Shown here in pieces: positions 1-7,389 of a stretch of 64,000 nucleotides of DNA. The notes under the pieces are model-generated. The model saw only the letters and a list, made by a program, of their open reading frames with translations. It was not told the DNA's origin and did not search any database. Each line of letters opens with the position of its first letter. The first letter of the stretch is position 1. Source of the DNA: JAWOJB01 sp046484325 (lineage in GTDB: Bacteria; Actinomycetota; Acidimicrobiia; Spongiisociales; ZC4RG35); assembly GCA_046484325.1 (NCBI GenBank), contig JAWOJB010000028.1, positions 1 through 64,000 on the forward strand. Reading direction: 5' to 3'. The position numbers and the translations under genes are program-made.

Positions 1-1
1 C

Positions 2-856
2 GAGCAGCGGGGACGGGACCCCGGGTTTGCCGAGGACGCCGTGCGGGAGGGGCGATCGGTGGGATCGACCGAGGCCTTCGAGATCGGAGCCGTCGACCTG
101 CTCGCCCGCGACCTCGACGAGCTGCTCGACTCGATCGACGGCGTGACCGTCGACGTGCAGGGCACCGAGGTGACCCTCGCCACGGCGGGCGCGCAGGTCG
201 ACCGTCACGACCCCGGCTGGGCCCGGGGTTTGCTGGCCCGCATCGCCGACCCCAACCTGGCCTTCATCTTCCTCTCGCTCGGTTCACTCGCCATCATCTA
301 CGAGATCGCCAACCCGGGGCTCGGCCTGGGAGGCATCGCCGGTGTGATCCTCCTCGTCCTCGCGTTCTTCGCCCTCTCGGTCTTGCCGGTCGACCTCGCC
401 GGGGTGGCTCTGCTGGTCCTCGCCCTCGGGCTTCTCATCGCGGAGTTGTTCGTTCCCGGCGTCGGAGTGATGGCAGCCGGAGGGGTCATCGCCCTGGTCC
501 TGGCCGGGTTGTTCCTCTTCGAGGGCGACGAGCTCCGGGTGAGCCCGGCCGTCCTCCTCCCCACCGCCATCGTGCTCGGGTTGGGGACGGTGATCGCCGG
601 ACGCCTGACCTGGGCGGCACGAAGGGCGCCACCCGCCACGGGCCTCGTCACCCTCGTGGGCCGTTCGACCGAGATCCGTCGCGTCGACCACGATGGAGGA
701 GAGGTCCTGCTGGAGGGCGCCTGGTGGCATGCTCGCAGCCTGGGCGAGCCGCTCCGGCAGGGCCAGGCGGTCCGGGTCACCGGAGTGGACGGCCTCGAAC
801 TGATCGTGGAACCCGACGAAGGAGAGCCATGTTCGAAAACATCCTCGGACTCGTAG
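2..856 (+). CDS. nfeD: NfeD family membrane serine protease, 3' part (5' end outside window)
   Basis: The reading frame is open from the first bases of the window, so the gene is truncated at its start; about 284 residues are visible. The first 50 residues (RGRDPGFAEDAV, then the AFEIGAVDLLA segment) match the end of the ClpP-like serine protease domain of long NfeD proteins. Four to five hydrophobic membrane segments follow (about residues 85-200). The last 60 residues form the C-terminal NfeD OB-fold (TGLVTLVGRSTEI through LELIVEP). Long NfeD proteins cleave stomatin-like partners and act at the cytoplasmic membrane. The next gene is an SPFH protein whose start lies 28 bp inside this one, the classic NfeD/stomatin operon. 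The catalytic Ser/Lys lie upstream and cannot be checked. Confidence 0.9.
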   Translation, partial: EQRGRDPGFAEDAVREGRSVGSTEAFEIGAVDLLARDLDELLDSIDGVTVDVQGTEVTLATAGAQVDRHDPGWARGLLARIADPNLAFIFLSLGSLAIIYEIANPGLGLGGIAGVILLVLAFFALSVLPVDLAGVALLVLALGLLIAELFVPGVGVMAAGGVIALVLAGLFLFEGDELRVSPAVLLPTAIVLGLGTVIAGRLTWAARRAPPATGLVTLVGRSTEIRRVDHDGGEVLLEGAWWHARSLGEPLRQGQAVRVTGVDGLELIVEPDEGEPCSKTSSDS

Positions 857-1602
857 CGGCGGTCGCCCTGGCAGCGGCGATCTTCAGCGCCGCCATCAAA
901 ATCGTCCCCGAGTACGAGCGGGGAGTGATCTTCCGGCTGGGCCGGGTGATCGACGCCAAAGGCCCGGGCCTGTTCGTCATCATCCCGATCGTCGACCGCA
1001 TGGTCAGGGTGAGCCTGCGCACCGTCACGATGGACATCCCGCCCCAGGACATCATCACCCAGGACAACGTGACCGTCCGGGTGAACGCGGTCACCTACTT
1101 CAACGTGGTGGACCCGGTGAAGGCGGTGATCTCGATCGAGGACTACATCTACGGGACCTCCCAGATCGCCCAGACCACCCTGCGGAGCATCATCGGTCAG
1201 GTGCACCTCGACGAGTTGCTCGTCAACCGTGACGACATCAACAGCCGCCTCCAGCAGATCATCGACGACGTGACCAACCCGTGGGGTGTAAAGGTGACGC
1301 TCGTCGAGGTGAAGGACGTCGAGTTGCCCGACTCGATGCGACGGGCCATGGCCCGCCAGGCCGAGGCCGAGCGGGAGCGGCGTGCCAAGGTGATCCACGC
1401 CAAAGGCGAGTTCGAGGCCGCCGAGACCCTGGGCGACGCCGCCGCGATCCTGGAGAACCACCCGGCCGCCATGCAGCTGCGGGTGCTGTCCACCCTCGGC
1501 GAGATCGCCGCCGAGAAGAACTCCACGCTCGTGTTCCCGGTGCCGATGGAACTGCTGCGGATGATGGATGCCATCGGGCATCGCTCGGGCGACGGCGGGT
1601 AG
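829..1602 (+). CDS. SPFH/band 7 (stomatin-like) membrane protein
   Basis: 257 residues. One N-terminal membrane segment (about 4-22) is followed by the band 7 domain, beginning YERGVIFRLGRV and running through an Ala/Glu-rich helix (QAEAERERRAKVIHAKGEFEAA region is typical) to about residue 235. The family forms oligomeric membrane scaffolds and is the partner and substrate of NfeD proteases. The ATG at 829 was chosen because a GGAG-type ribosome site (AAGGAG, 818-824) sits just upstream and the conserved N-terminal helix starts there; upstream in-frame codons encode an Arg/Pro-rich shadow of nfeD. The 28-bp overlap with nfeD implies translational coupling. Confidence 0.92.
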   Translation: MFENILGLVAAVALAAAIFSAAIKIVPEYERGVIFRLGRVIDAKGPGLFVIIPIVDRMVRVSLRTVTMDIPPQDIITQDNVTVRVNAVTYFNVVDPVKAVISIEDYIYGTSQIAQTTLRSIIGQVHLDELLVNRDDINSRLQQIIDDVTNPWGVKVTLVEVKDVELPDSMRRAMARQAEAERERRAKVIHAKGEFEAAETLGDAAAILENHPAAMQLRVLSTLGEIAAEKNSTLVFPVPMELLRMMDAIGHRSGDGG

Positions 1603-1620
1603 GTCGCCCGCTGGGTGCCG

Positions 1621-2322
1621 CTAGGCGGCCTCGTCGATGCCCGTGAGGACCAGGTAGTCGACGTAGTCGAGGTTGGGTCCCTCGGTCAGCTCGGCGAACA
1701 CGATGAGCCGCTCCCGGGCGCTGTGCTTGGGGTTGCACGTGGTCAGGGTGAGCCATGCCCCCCGGCGCGGGTCGGTGACCCACACGTCGGTCGGGAGTAC
1801 CACGGCCCGGTCACGCACCGTGTACCGGTGGGTGCCCGTGGCGGTCTCCACCTCGATGATGTCCCCGTCGACGAGCAGGTCGAGGTCGTAGAACGGTCGC
1901 CCGTGGGTGACGCGGTGACCGCTGATCACTGCATTCCCGGGCTGACCGGGGAACACGGTCCAGGGCATGTGCCCCGGACCCTGTTTGAGGGTCTCCACCG
2001 AGACCCCCTCGAACAGCACTTGGTCGACGCCGATGGCGGGGATGCGGATGCGGCCGAGCGGCTCTCCCTCGTCGAGCTCCGGTTCCCGGAGGAGCACCGG
2101 AAGTTCTTCGACCGGCTCACCCGCCGCGGTGGTCGGCGGCGGCTCCGGGGCGGGCATGGTGTCCCTCCGCTCGTCGAGCACCACCTCGATGGTCTCTGCG
2201 GCCTCGGCCTGGTGCCGGGCATTGAGGAGGTCGGTGCCATAGAGCTGGAACGCGACGAATCCGAGCAGGCCGAGACCGCTCCACACCATGGTCCATCCCG
2301 AGATCGACAGGACCCGCCGCAT
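1621..2322 (-). CDS. Class E sortase
   Basis: 233 residues. A membrane anchor (about 10-28) and a Pro/Glu-rich linker (45-85) precede the sortase barrel (about 90-225). The catalytic triad is visible: His136 in SGHRVTHG, Cys196 in TLTTCNPKH, Arg205 in SARERLIVF. The TTCNP form of the Cys motif is that of class E sortases, which in actinobacteria attach LPxTG/LAxTG proteins to the wall or lipid II. No pilin or LPxTG substrate gene is seen nearby. The ATG was chosen because upstream codons are a shadow of the neighbouring crotonase gene and a TAGCCT hexamer lies 8 nt before it. Confidence 0.92.
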   Translation of the reverse strand: MRRVLSISGWTMVWSGLGLLGFVAFQLYGTDLLNARHQAEAAETIEVVLDERRDTMPAPEPPPTTAAGEPVEELPVLLREPELDEGEPLGRIRIPAIGVDQVLFEGVSVETLKQGPGHMPWTVFPGQPGNAVISGHRVTHGRPFYDLDLLVDGDIIEVETATGTHRYTVRDRAVVLPTDVWVTDPRRGAWLTLTTCNPKHSARERLIVFAELTEGPNLDYVDYLVLTGIDEAA

Positions 2323-2330
2323 CGAGATCG

Positions 2331-2336
2331 AGGCTA
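2331..2336 (-). promoter_or_regulatory. -10 hexamer of sortase gene
   Basis: TAGCCT, 8 nt before the ATG at 2322. There is no Shine-Dalgarno sequence, so a leaderless or near-leaderless message is inferred. Confidence 0.5.
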
Positions 2337-2363
2337 CCGGGAGCCCATCGCTACGCCGTGGGC

Positions 2364-3131
2364 TCAGCGACCCCTCCACTCGGGGCGCCGCTTCTCGACG
2401 AAGGCCATCACTCCCTCCCGCGAGTCCTCCGTGAGCGAGATCGCCGTCAGACCGCCCTGGAGCCGGTCGAGGGCGGTGTCGAAGTCGAGGCCCGCCACGG
2501 CGTAGAACGCATCCCGACCGAGCATCAGCGCAGCCGGGCTCTTCGATGCCAGTGCCTCCACGACCTCGTCGACGGCGGCGTCGAGGTCCTCGCGCCGCAC
2601 GACCCGGGAGACGGCCCCGAGCCGAAGACCCTCCTCTGCGGTGATGAGCCGCCCCGTCATCATCAACTCCAGCGCGGCGCGACGGGGCATGGCGGACACC
2701 AGCACGGCCGTGATCATCATCGGCCAGAGCCCCACGTCGATCTCGGGAGTACCGAGCTTGGCGTCTTCGACGACGATGACGACGTCGCACGCCAGAGCCA
2801 CGCCGAAGCCGCCGGCGAGGGCGTGCCCGTTGACCCGGGCGACCGTCGGCTTGCCGCCCCGCCGCATGATCCGGAACAGATCCGCCAGCATCCCCCGCTC
2901 CCGATGCAGCCCGACGGGATCGTCGACGAAACCGCTCGAGAGGTCGCCTCCCGCGCTGAACGCCTTGTCCCCGGCCCCCGTCAGCACCACCACCCGCACC
3001 GCCGGATCCGCCATCGCATCGGCCATCCGATCGCGAAGTCCCTCCATCGTCGCCACCGACAGCGGGTTGCGCCGCTCGGGCTCGTCGATCGTGATCGTGG
3101 CTCTGGTGCCCTCGACCTCGTACCGGACCAT
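2364..3131 (-). CDS. Enoyl-CoA hydratase/isomerase (crotonase) family protein
   Basis: 255 residues, the usual crotonase length. The oxyanion-hole segments are present: AFSAGGDLSSG (about residue 58-68) and HALAGGFGVALACD (about 95-110). The second glutamate of rat hydratase (Glu164) is kept in TPEIDVGLWP, but the position of Glu144 is a glycine (AGGFGVALACD). A simple hydratase reaction is therefore uncertain; isomerase or another CoA-ester reaction is possible. The C-terminal VEKRRPEWRGR tail is common in actinobacterial homologues. A GGGAGG ribosome site lies 4 nt before the ATG. It diverges from the DUF5317 gene, starts only 47 bp apart. Confidence 0.85.
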   Translation of the reverse strand: MVRYEVEGTRATITIDEPERRNPLSVATMEGLRDRMADAMADPAVRVVVLTGAGDKAFSAGGDLSSGFVDDPVGLHRERGMLADLFRIMRRGGKPTVARVNGHALAGGFGVALACDVVIVVEDAKLGTPEIDVGLWPMMITAVLVSAMPRRAALELMMTGRLITAEEGLRLGAVSRVVRREDLDAAVDEVVEALASKSPAALMLGRDAFYAVAGLDFDTALDRLQGGLTAISLTEDSREGVMAFVEKRRPEWRGR

Positions 3132-3164
3132 GCCGCCTCCCTCTTCGCTCGCCGGAGCCTGTGA

Positions 3165-3170
3165 TACGGT
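3165..3170 (+). promoter_or_regulatory. Extended -10 element of the DUF5317 gene
   Basis: TACGGT preceded by TGA (extended -10 form TGnTACGGT), 8 nt before the ATG at 3179. Confidence 0.5.
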
Positions 3171-3178
3171 GAGGAGCC

Positions 3179-3769
3179 ATGCTATGGCTGGCGCTCGTGC
3201 TCTTCATCGCCCTGTCCACGGCGATGCTGCGCGGCGGTCGCCTGACGAATCTGGCCGACATCCGGCTCCGTCAGTGGTGGCTGCTCCCCTTCGGATTCGT
3301 CATCCAGGCCGCAGGCACCTGGAACGGCGCACCGTGGAGCCGGGGTGTCTCGGTGGGGTTGGTGCTCGCCTCGTACGTCCCTCTGCTCATCCTCGTCGTC
3401 CTCAATCGCGATCGGCCCGGGATGTGGCTGGCGGGGGTGGGGGTGCTGATGAACTTCACGGTCATCGCTCTCAACGGAGGCATGCCCGTGCTCCAGGAGG
3501 CGGCCCGCATCGCCGGCGGAGGTTCGACCACGGCCGCCGCCGAGATCACTACGTCGGCCAAGCACGTGATCCTCGATCTCAACACCCGGCTCCCGGCGCT
3601 GGGCGACGTGATCCCCATCCGGCTCGCCGGGCAGGGCAGCGTCGTCTCGCTCGGCGACGTCTTCCTCGCCGTGGGTCTTGCCCGGTTCCTCGAGGCGGAG
3701 CTCCGCCGTCCCGTTCGCTGGTTCAAGCACGGGGCCAGCACACCGGCCGGGTCGGCGGCGCGGCGCTAA
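3179..3769 (+). CDS. DUF5317 membrane protein
   Basis: 196 residues with five hydrophobic segments (about 1-18, 35-50, 60-75, 82-98 and a weak one near 160). The conserved patterns of the DUF5317 family are visible: NGGMPV after the fourth segment and LGDVIPI plus VVSLGDVFLA near the C terminus. The function is unknown. It is a small integral membrane protein common in actinobacteria and clostridia, often near HD-domain and cell-envelope genes, as here where the two HD-domain genes follow on the opposite strand. Promoter and start are well defined by the TACGGT element. Confidence 0.85.
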   Translation: MLWLALVLFIALSTAMLRGGRLTNLADIRLRQWWLLPFGFVIQAAGTWNGAPWSRGVSVGLVLASYVPLLILVVLNRDRPGMWLAGVGVLMNFTVIALNGGMPVLQEAARIAGGGSTTAAAEITTSAKHVILDLNTRLPALGDVIPIRLAGQGSVVSLGDVFLAVGLARFLEAELRRPVRWFKHGASTPAGSAARR

Positions 3770-3776
3770 GACCGCC

Positions 3777-5003
3777 TCAGTGGGACCGGCGGTGCCCGGC
3801 CGGCGCGAACCCCCCCTGACGTTCGAGCACCGCCCTCAGAGCTGCAACGACCTCGGGGTCGTAGTCATAGGTCGTGCTCTCGTGCAATTGCTCCATGGCC
3901 CGGAGCGGCGAGCGGCCGTGCTCGGTGAGGACCTGGTAGGCGGAGGCGGCCCGCACGATCCGGGCGGCGAGCGGAAGCTCGGGGTCGCGTCCCTGCCCGG
4001 GGCTCCGGTACGGCTCGTACTGCCGGCGTACCACCTCGGCCACCCGGGCCAGATAGGCCGTTTCGCCGATGATCTCGGCGCCCCATCGGGCGATGTCGTC
4101 GTCGGTGTAGCCCATCCTGATCACGGCGGGCTCGTTGAGCGAGATCCGTCCGAGGTCGTGCATCACGGCGGCGAACTCGACCTCGTCGACCTGGCTCGGG
4201 CGCATACCGAGCGCCTTGGCGGTCTCCACCGCGAGACGAGCCGTCCGGTCGGCGTGTCCCGATTCGCCGAGGCCGGACACCTCGGGGATTCGGGCGAGCG
4301 CCCGGATGGTCTGGCGATAGGCCTGCTTGGTGGCGTCGAGGCGGACGAAGGCGGTGTGGGCGAAGGCATAGGGCAATCCGGCCACCAGCAGCGCCCACCA
4401 CCCGATCTCGGGGAAGGTGAGACCGAACAGCGCACCGGTCGCGATCAGACCGAGGAAGGCATCCACCTCGCGGATGGCCAGCCGGGCGGTGTACCGGCGC
4501 GCCGGCCCGTCCGGCCCCGTGTCGACCGCGACGCTCACCCCCACCTCCACGGCGAACCAGGCGATCGCCGCCGTCAGCGGAGCCAGAACCTGCACGAGCC
4601 CACCGTCGGACGAAGCCTGGAGAGCCCAGAAGATGGCTGCCCAGCAGCCGAACCCGGCCAGCCGGCGGGTGATACGCGGGCCGATCGCCCGCTCGCTGCC
4701 TCCCCGGATCAACCAGATCGCCGCTTGCACCGTGAGGCCCGTGGCGAGCCCCCCCGCCACGAGCCGCAGGTCGATTCCCCCGTCGGGACCCGGGAAGAGG
4801 AACGGGAAGGCGGCGGCGACGGCGTACCCGGCGTCCAGCCGGCGCCCGGCCACCGAGGGCACGGGCAGCAGGGCTCCTGCTCCCATCGCCGCCACCGTGA
4901 ACCACCAGCCCGGTCCGATCTCCGCACCCGGCACGCCCACGAGGACGGCCGCGGCCGCCCCGGCCGGGATGACCAGTGCCAGTGGACGGGCCCGTTCACC
5001 CAT
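3777..5003 (-). CDS. Membrane HD-domain protein (second of pair)
   Basis: 408 residues. Six to seven hydrophobic segments fill residues 8-220, followed by a cytoplasmic HD-type domain (about 230-390). Metal-ligand candidates are His250 (ESGHADR) and His282-Asp283 (VMHDLGR). The later HD-GYP landmarks are degenerate: no GYP, and AASAYQVLTE replaces the usual VADxFDAL-TS stretch. Cyclic-di-GMP hydrolysis is therefore doubtful; another phosphohydrolase or a sensor role is possible. The ATG at 5003 overlaps the upstream gene as ATGGGTGA (8 nt), indicating coupled translation; an in-frame GTG at 5015 is the alternative. It is a paralogue of the upstream gene. Confidence 0.85.
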   Translation of the reverse strand: MGERARPLALVIPAGAAAAVLVGVPGAEIGPGWWFTVAAMGAGALLPVPSVAGRRLDAGYAVAAAFPFLFPGPDGGIDLRLVAGGLATGLTVQAAIWLIRGGSERAIGPRITRRLAGFGCWAAIFWALQASSDGGLVQVLAPLTAAIAWFAVEVGVSVAVDTGPDGPARRYTARLAIREVDAFLGLIATGALFGLTFPEIGWWALLVAGLPYAFAHTAFVRLDATKQAYRQTIRALARIPEVSGLGESGHADRTARLAVETAKALGMRPSQVDEVEFAAVMHDLGRISLNEPAVIRMGYTDDDIARWGAEIIGETAYLARVAEVVRRQYEPYRSPGQGRDPELPLAARIVRAASAYQVLTEHGRSPLRAMEQLHESTTYDYDPEVVAALRAVLERQGGFAPAGHRRSH

Positions 5004-6333
5004 ACCCACCACCACCTTCGATCACGGCCGGCTCGCCCACGGGTGACGAGGGACCATATCGCTCGCCGACCCTGTCGAGGGCGGCGGCGAGGGCGTCGAC
5101 GATGTGCCGGTCGAAGACCGGGTCCGGGTCATGACGGAGGCGCTCGATGGCCATCGTCTGGGGCGTCGCCATGCGATACGAGCGGATCGAGGTCATGGCA
5201 TCGAAGGCGTCGGCTACCGCCAGGACCCGGGTGTCGAGCCCCGGCTCGGCAGTGTGCGAGTGGGTCTGGCCGACGTCCGCCGACGGATCCAACCGGCGGT
5301 GGTAGGCCGATGCCAGCTCGATGGCCGGACGCAGGAAGTCGACCTCGGACAGCAGCGCCTCGACCCGGTGGGCATGCTGCTGGAGCTCGACGTACTCGGC
5401 GTCGTCGAGGTTCCCCTTCTTGGCGATGATCTCGAGGGGCACGGCGAGCTTGCCCAGGTCGTGGATGAGGGCGGCGTACCGGAGCGTCTCGAGCCGGCTG
5501 CCGCCGAAGCCGAGCTCCTCACCCATCAGCTGGGAGAAGTAGGCCACCCGCTCGGTGTGGCCGCGGGTGTAGAGGTCGCGGGCCTCGAGCGACTTGACGA
5601 AGCCCCGCAGCGTGGACTCGTGGGCCTCACGCAGCCTGGCGTACGAGGTGAACGTGAGGTGGCCGATGGCGAAGACCGCGAAGGCGAGCGGCAGCAGCCC
5701 GGGCCCGACGACGAGCAGCGAAGCACCGAGCAATCCGCCGACCAGCCCCATCAGGGCGTGGGACCCGATCAGCCGGTGCATTCCCGACCAGGGAACGACG
5801 TTGCGACGCCCGAAGACCGCTCGGACGATCAGCGTCACCTGGCCGAGGTTGAGGGCGGTGTAGAGCACCGCCGCCGCCCCGCCCGCCGCCGCCACCAGGG
5901 CGAAGGAGGGATCCGTGCGGCTCACCCCGGCCAGAACCTGGTCTAGGAACCAGCCGGTTAGCGCTCCCGTTAGCACGAGTTGTCCGAAGTTCACCGCCGG
6001 CTGGAAAAGGCGCCGCTGACGCAGATCGGTGAGGGTGACAACGCCGAACAACGGGAGGACGGCCAGGGCAAACCTGGCCACCGGCGGGTCCTGGAGAGCA
6101 AAGAACACACCGGCGGTGAGCGCCGCCATCTGGGCGGAGCTGACCGTGAGACGATCGTTCACGTAGACGGAGCGCAGCTCGAGCAAGCCGAATGCAACAG
6201 CGAACACGAGCAGAAGTACCCAGTCGACCTCTCCACCGACGGCGATCAGGCCGACCGTTACCCAGCCCAGTACGAGGACACCGAGCCCGGCATAGCCGAA
6301 CCCGACCAGGAAGCGGAGACGCCGGCCGGTCAC
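4996..6333 (-). CDS. Membrane HD-GYP-like phosphohydrolase (first of pair)
   Basis: 445 residues. Residues 8-230 hold about eight membrane segments. The HD domain follows (about 250-430) with His259 (RGHTER), His291-Asp292 and Lys295 (ALIHDLGKLAVP), and VADAFDAMTSIRSYR near residue 395, a strong HD-GYP signature. The GYP loop itself is missing: AYHRRLDPSADV stands where HHExxDGxGYP is expected. The role is probably signalling phosphohydrolase at the membrane; the substrate is not predictable. It starts at GTG 38 nt after a 29-codon micro-ORF and is translationally coupled to the next HD gene. Confidence 0.88.
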   Translation of the reverse strand: MTGRRLRFLVGFGYAGLGVLVLGWVTVGLIAVGGEVDWVLLLVFAVAFGLLELRSVYVNDRLTVSSAQMAALTAGVFFALQDPPVARFALAVLPLFGVVTLTDLRQRRLFQPAVNFGQLVLTGALTGWFLDQVLAGVSRTDPSFALVAAAGGAAAVLYTALNLGQVTLIVRAVFGRRNVVPWSGMHRLIGSHALMGLVGGLLGASLLVVGPGLLPLAFAVFAIGHLTFTSYARLREAHESTLRGFVKSLEARDLYTRGHTERVAYFSQLMGEELGFGGSRLETLRYAALIHDLGKLAVPLEIIAKKGNLDDAEYVELQQHAHRVEALLSEVDFLRPAIELASAYHRRLDPSADVGQTHSHTAEPGLDTRVLAVADAFDAMTSIRSYRMATPQTMAIERLRHDPDPVFDRHIVDALAAALDRVGERYGPSSPVGEPAVIEGGGGYG

Positions 6334-6370
6334 GGGGTGGGTATCGGTTGCGGGGGCCCGACGGTTGAGC

Positions 6371-6460
6371 TCAGCCGACTCGGAAGTTCGCAGAACCGGC
6401 GACGATGATCGCCGCCAGGCTGCTTGCTGCTGCCAGGATCCGGACCAGTTTGGCCTTCAT
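6371..6460 (-). CDS. 29-residue hydrophobic micro-ORF leading the HD-protein operon
   Basis: The ATG at 6460 is preceded by a good ribosome site (CGAGGTG, 8-9 nt upstream). The peptide opens basic (MKAKLVRIL), has an Ala/Ile/Val-rich core and ends GSANFRVG before TGA. Positive N terminus plus hydrophobic core is the layout of short exported or membrane peptides, including AgrD-like precursors, but no cysteine or recognisable processing site is present. It lies 37 nt before the first HD gene and about 220 nt after a promoter, so it is the first translated unit of the operon. The role could be signal peptide, leader peptide or small membrane partner; this is inference. Confidence 0.6.
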   Translation of the reverse strand: MKAKLVRILAAASSLAAIIVAGSANFRVG

Positions 6461-6684
6461 CCAATTATCACCTCGTGGGTGTGTCTGACGGCGCCTGCGC
6501 GCCGCGGTGCACATCCGCTCCGCTAGTGGTGATCCAACGTGGACTACGGCCGAACCGCCCCGCCGGGCTGGTCCCCGCACCTCCCGGACCGAGGTCCGGG
6601 AAGCCTCACTTGTCAAGTGAGGCCCCGATTCCGCCCGCTTCCAAGACGCCGGGCGCCCAAGAAACGATCTCGTCGGTGGCCGAC
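6461..6684 (-). promoter_or_regulatory. Structured 5' leader of the micro-ORF/HD operon (candidate cis-regulatory RNA)
   Basis: This 306-bp gap between divergent genes holds no other ORF. Three perfect hairpins are visible: a 10-bp stem GCCTCACTTG/CAAGTGAGGC with a 1-nt centre (6603-6623), directly beside a 9-bp stem TCCCGGACC/GGTCCGGGA with a 2-nt centre (6582-6601), and a 6-bp stem CGGCGC/GCGCCG (6489-6504) about 20 nt before the ribosome site. The inferred start of the transcript is near 6684. No known riboswitch consensus was recognised (cyclic-di-GMP I and ydaO motifs were looked for). Confidence 0.45.
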
Positions 6685-6690
6685 GGTACA

Positions 6691-6720
6691 AGACTAGACG
6701 GCGACCTTCGATCCGGGCAA
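6691..6720 (-). promoter_or_regulatory. Promoter of the HD-protein operon
   Basis: -35 TTGCCC (6715-6720), 18-bp spacer, -10 TAGTCT (6691-6696) on the minus strand. This is the best housekeeping-sigma match in the gap and would give a leader of about 220 nt. Confidence 0.45.
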
Positions 6721-6750
6721 TAGGTACCTCGACCCTTCCTCCCCCGTCGC

Positions 6751-6756
6751 TAGCCT
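6751..6756 (+). promoter_or_regulatory. -10 hexamer of the 205-residue conserved gene
   Basis: TAGCCT, 10 nt before the ATG at 6767, allowing a leader of only a few nucleotides. Confidence 0.4.
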
Positions 6757-6766
6757 CCCGGGCAGG

Positions 6767-7384
6767 ATGGACGGTGCCAAATTCGAGACGGCCATTCGCC
6801 GCCTGCCCGGGGTAGAGGCGGCGCGGGTGGTGATGAGCGGCCGGGATCCGGCCGAGATCCACGTGCTCGCCGGTCCCGGCAAGCCGGCCAAGCAGGTGGT
6901 GCGAGACATCCAATCCCTGGCCATGGCCGCCTTCGGCCATCCGCTCGACCGCCGGATCGTGTCGGTGGTCCAGCTCGACGATCCGGAGCTGCTCGGCGGC
7001 GACCGGCCCGCCATCGAGGACGTGTCCGAGCACATCGACGGGTCGCACCTCGAGGCCACCGTCACGCTGTCATGGCAGGACCGCCAGCTCGTGGGACGGG
7101 CCACCGGGCCGGCGGCGGCCACCACCCGCCTCCGGCTCGTCGCCGAGGCGACGGTCGAGGCGCTCGCCCAGGCCCTCAGCGAGCACGCCGCCTTCGCCGT
7201 GGCCGCCGTCGACACCCCCAAGGTCGGTACCCGCGAGGTGGCGGTGGCGATGGTGGTGATCGTCTCCGACGGCGAGGAGCGGATCGTGGTGGGATCGGCG
7301 CTCGTCCAGGCCGACGCCTCCAGGGCCGTGGTCCGGGCGATCCTGGACGCCCTCAACCGCCACATCCCCGGCCTGCGCCGCTGA
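6767..7384 (+). CDS. Conserved protein of unknown function, divergent from HD operon
   Basis: 205 residues, no signal peptide or membrane segment. Two similar-sized halves are visible. Residues 1-70 contain LPGVEAARVV, then EIHVLAGPGKPAKQVVRDIQS and a C-terminal RRIVSVVQL strand, an alpha/beta fold reminiscent of small ligand- or RNA-binding modules. Residues 88-200 contain GRATGPAAATTRLRLVAEAT, VGTREVAVAMVV and end ALVQADASRAVVRAILDALNR. I recall similar proteins in Firmicutes and Actinobacteria without assigned function. Divergence from the HD/micro-ORF operon suggests a shared regulatory context. The next gene starts 5 bp downstream. Confidence 0.8.
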   Translation: MDGAKFETAIRRLPGVEAARVVMSGRDPAEIHVLAGPGKPAKQVVRDIQSLAMAAFGHPLDRRIVSVVQLDDPELLGGDRPAIEDVSEHIDGSHLEATVTLSWQDRQLVGRATGPAAATTRLRLVAEATVEALAQALSEHAAFAVAAVDTPKVGTREVAVAMVVIVSDGEERIVVGSALVQADASRAVVRAILDALNRHIPGLRR

Positions 7385-7389
7385 GCCCG

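Noticed and set aside
6461..6684. Cyclic-di-GMP (GEMM) or cyclic-di-AMP (ydaO) riboswitch before the HD operon
   Set aside because: Neither the GACGCAAAGCC-type core nor the ydaO 3' block was found on the minus strand; kept only as an unassigned structured leader.
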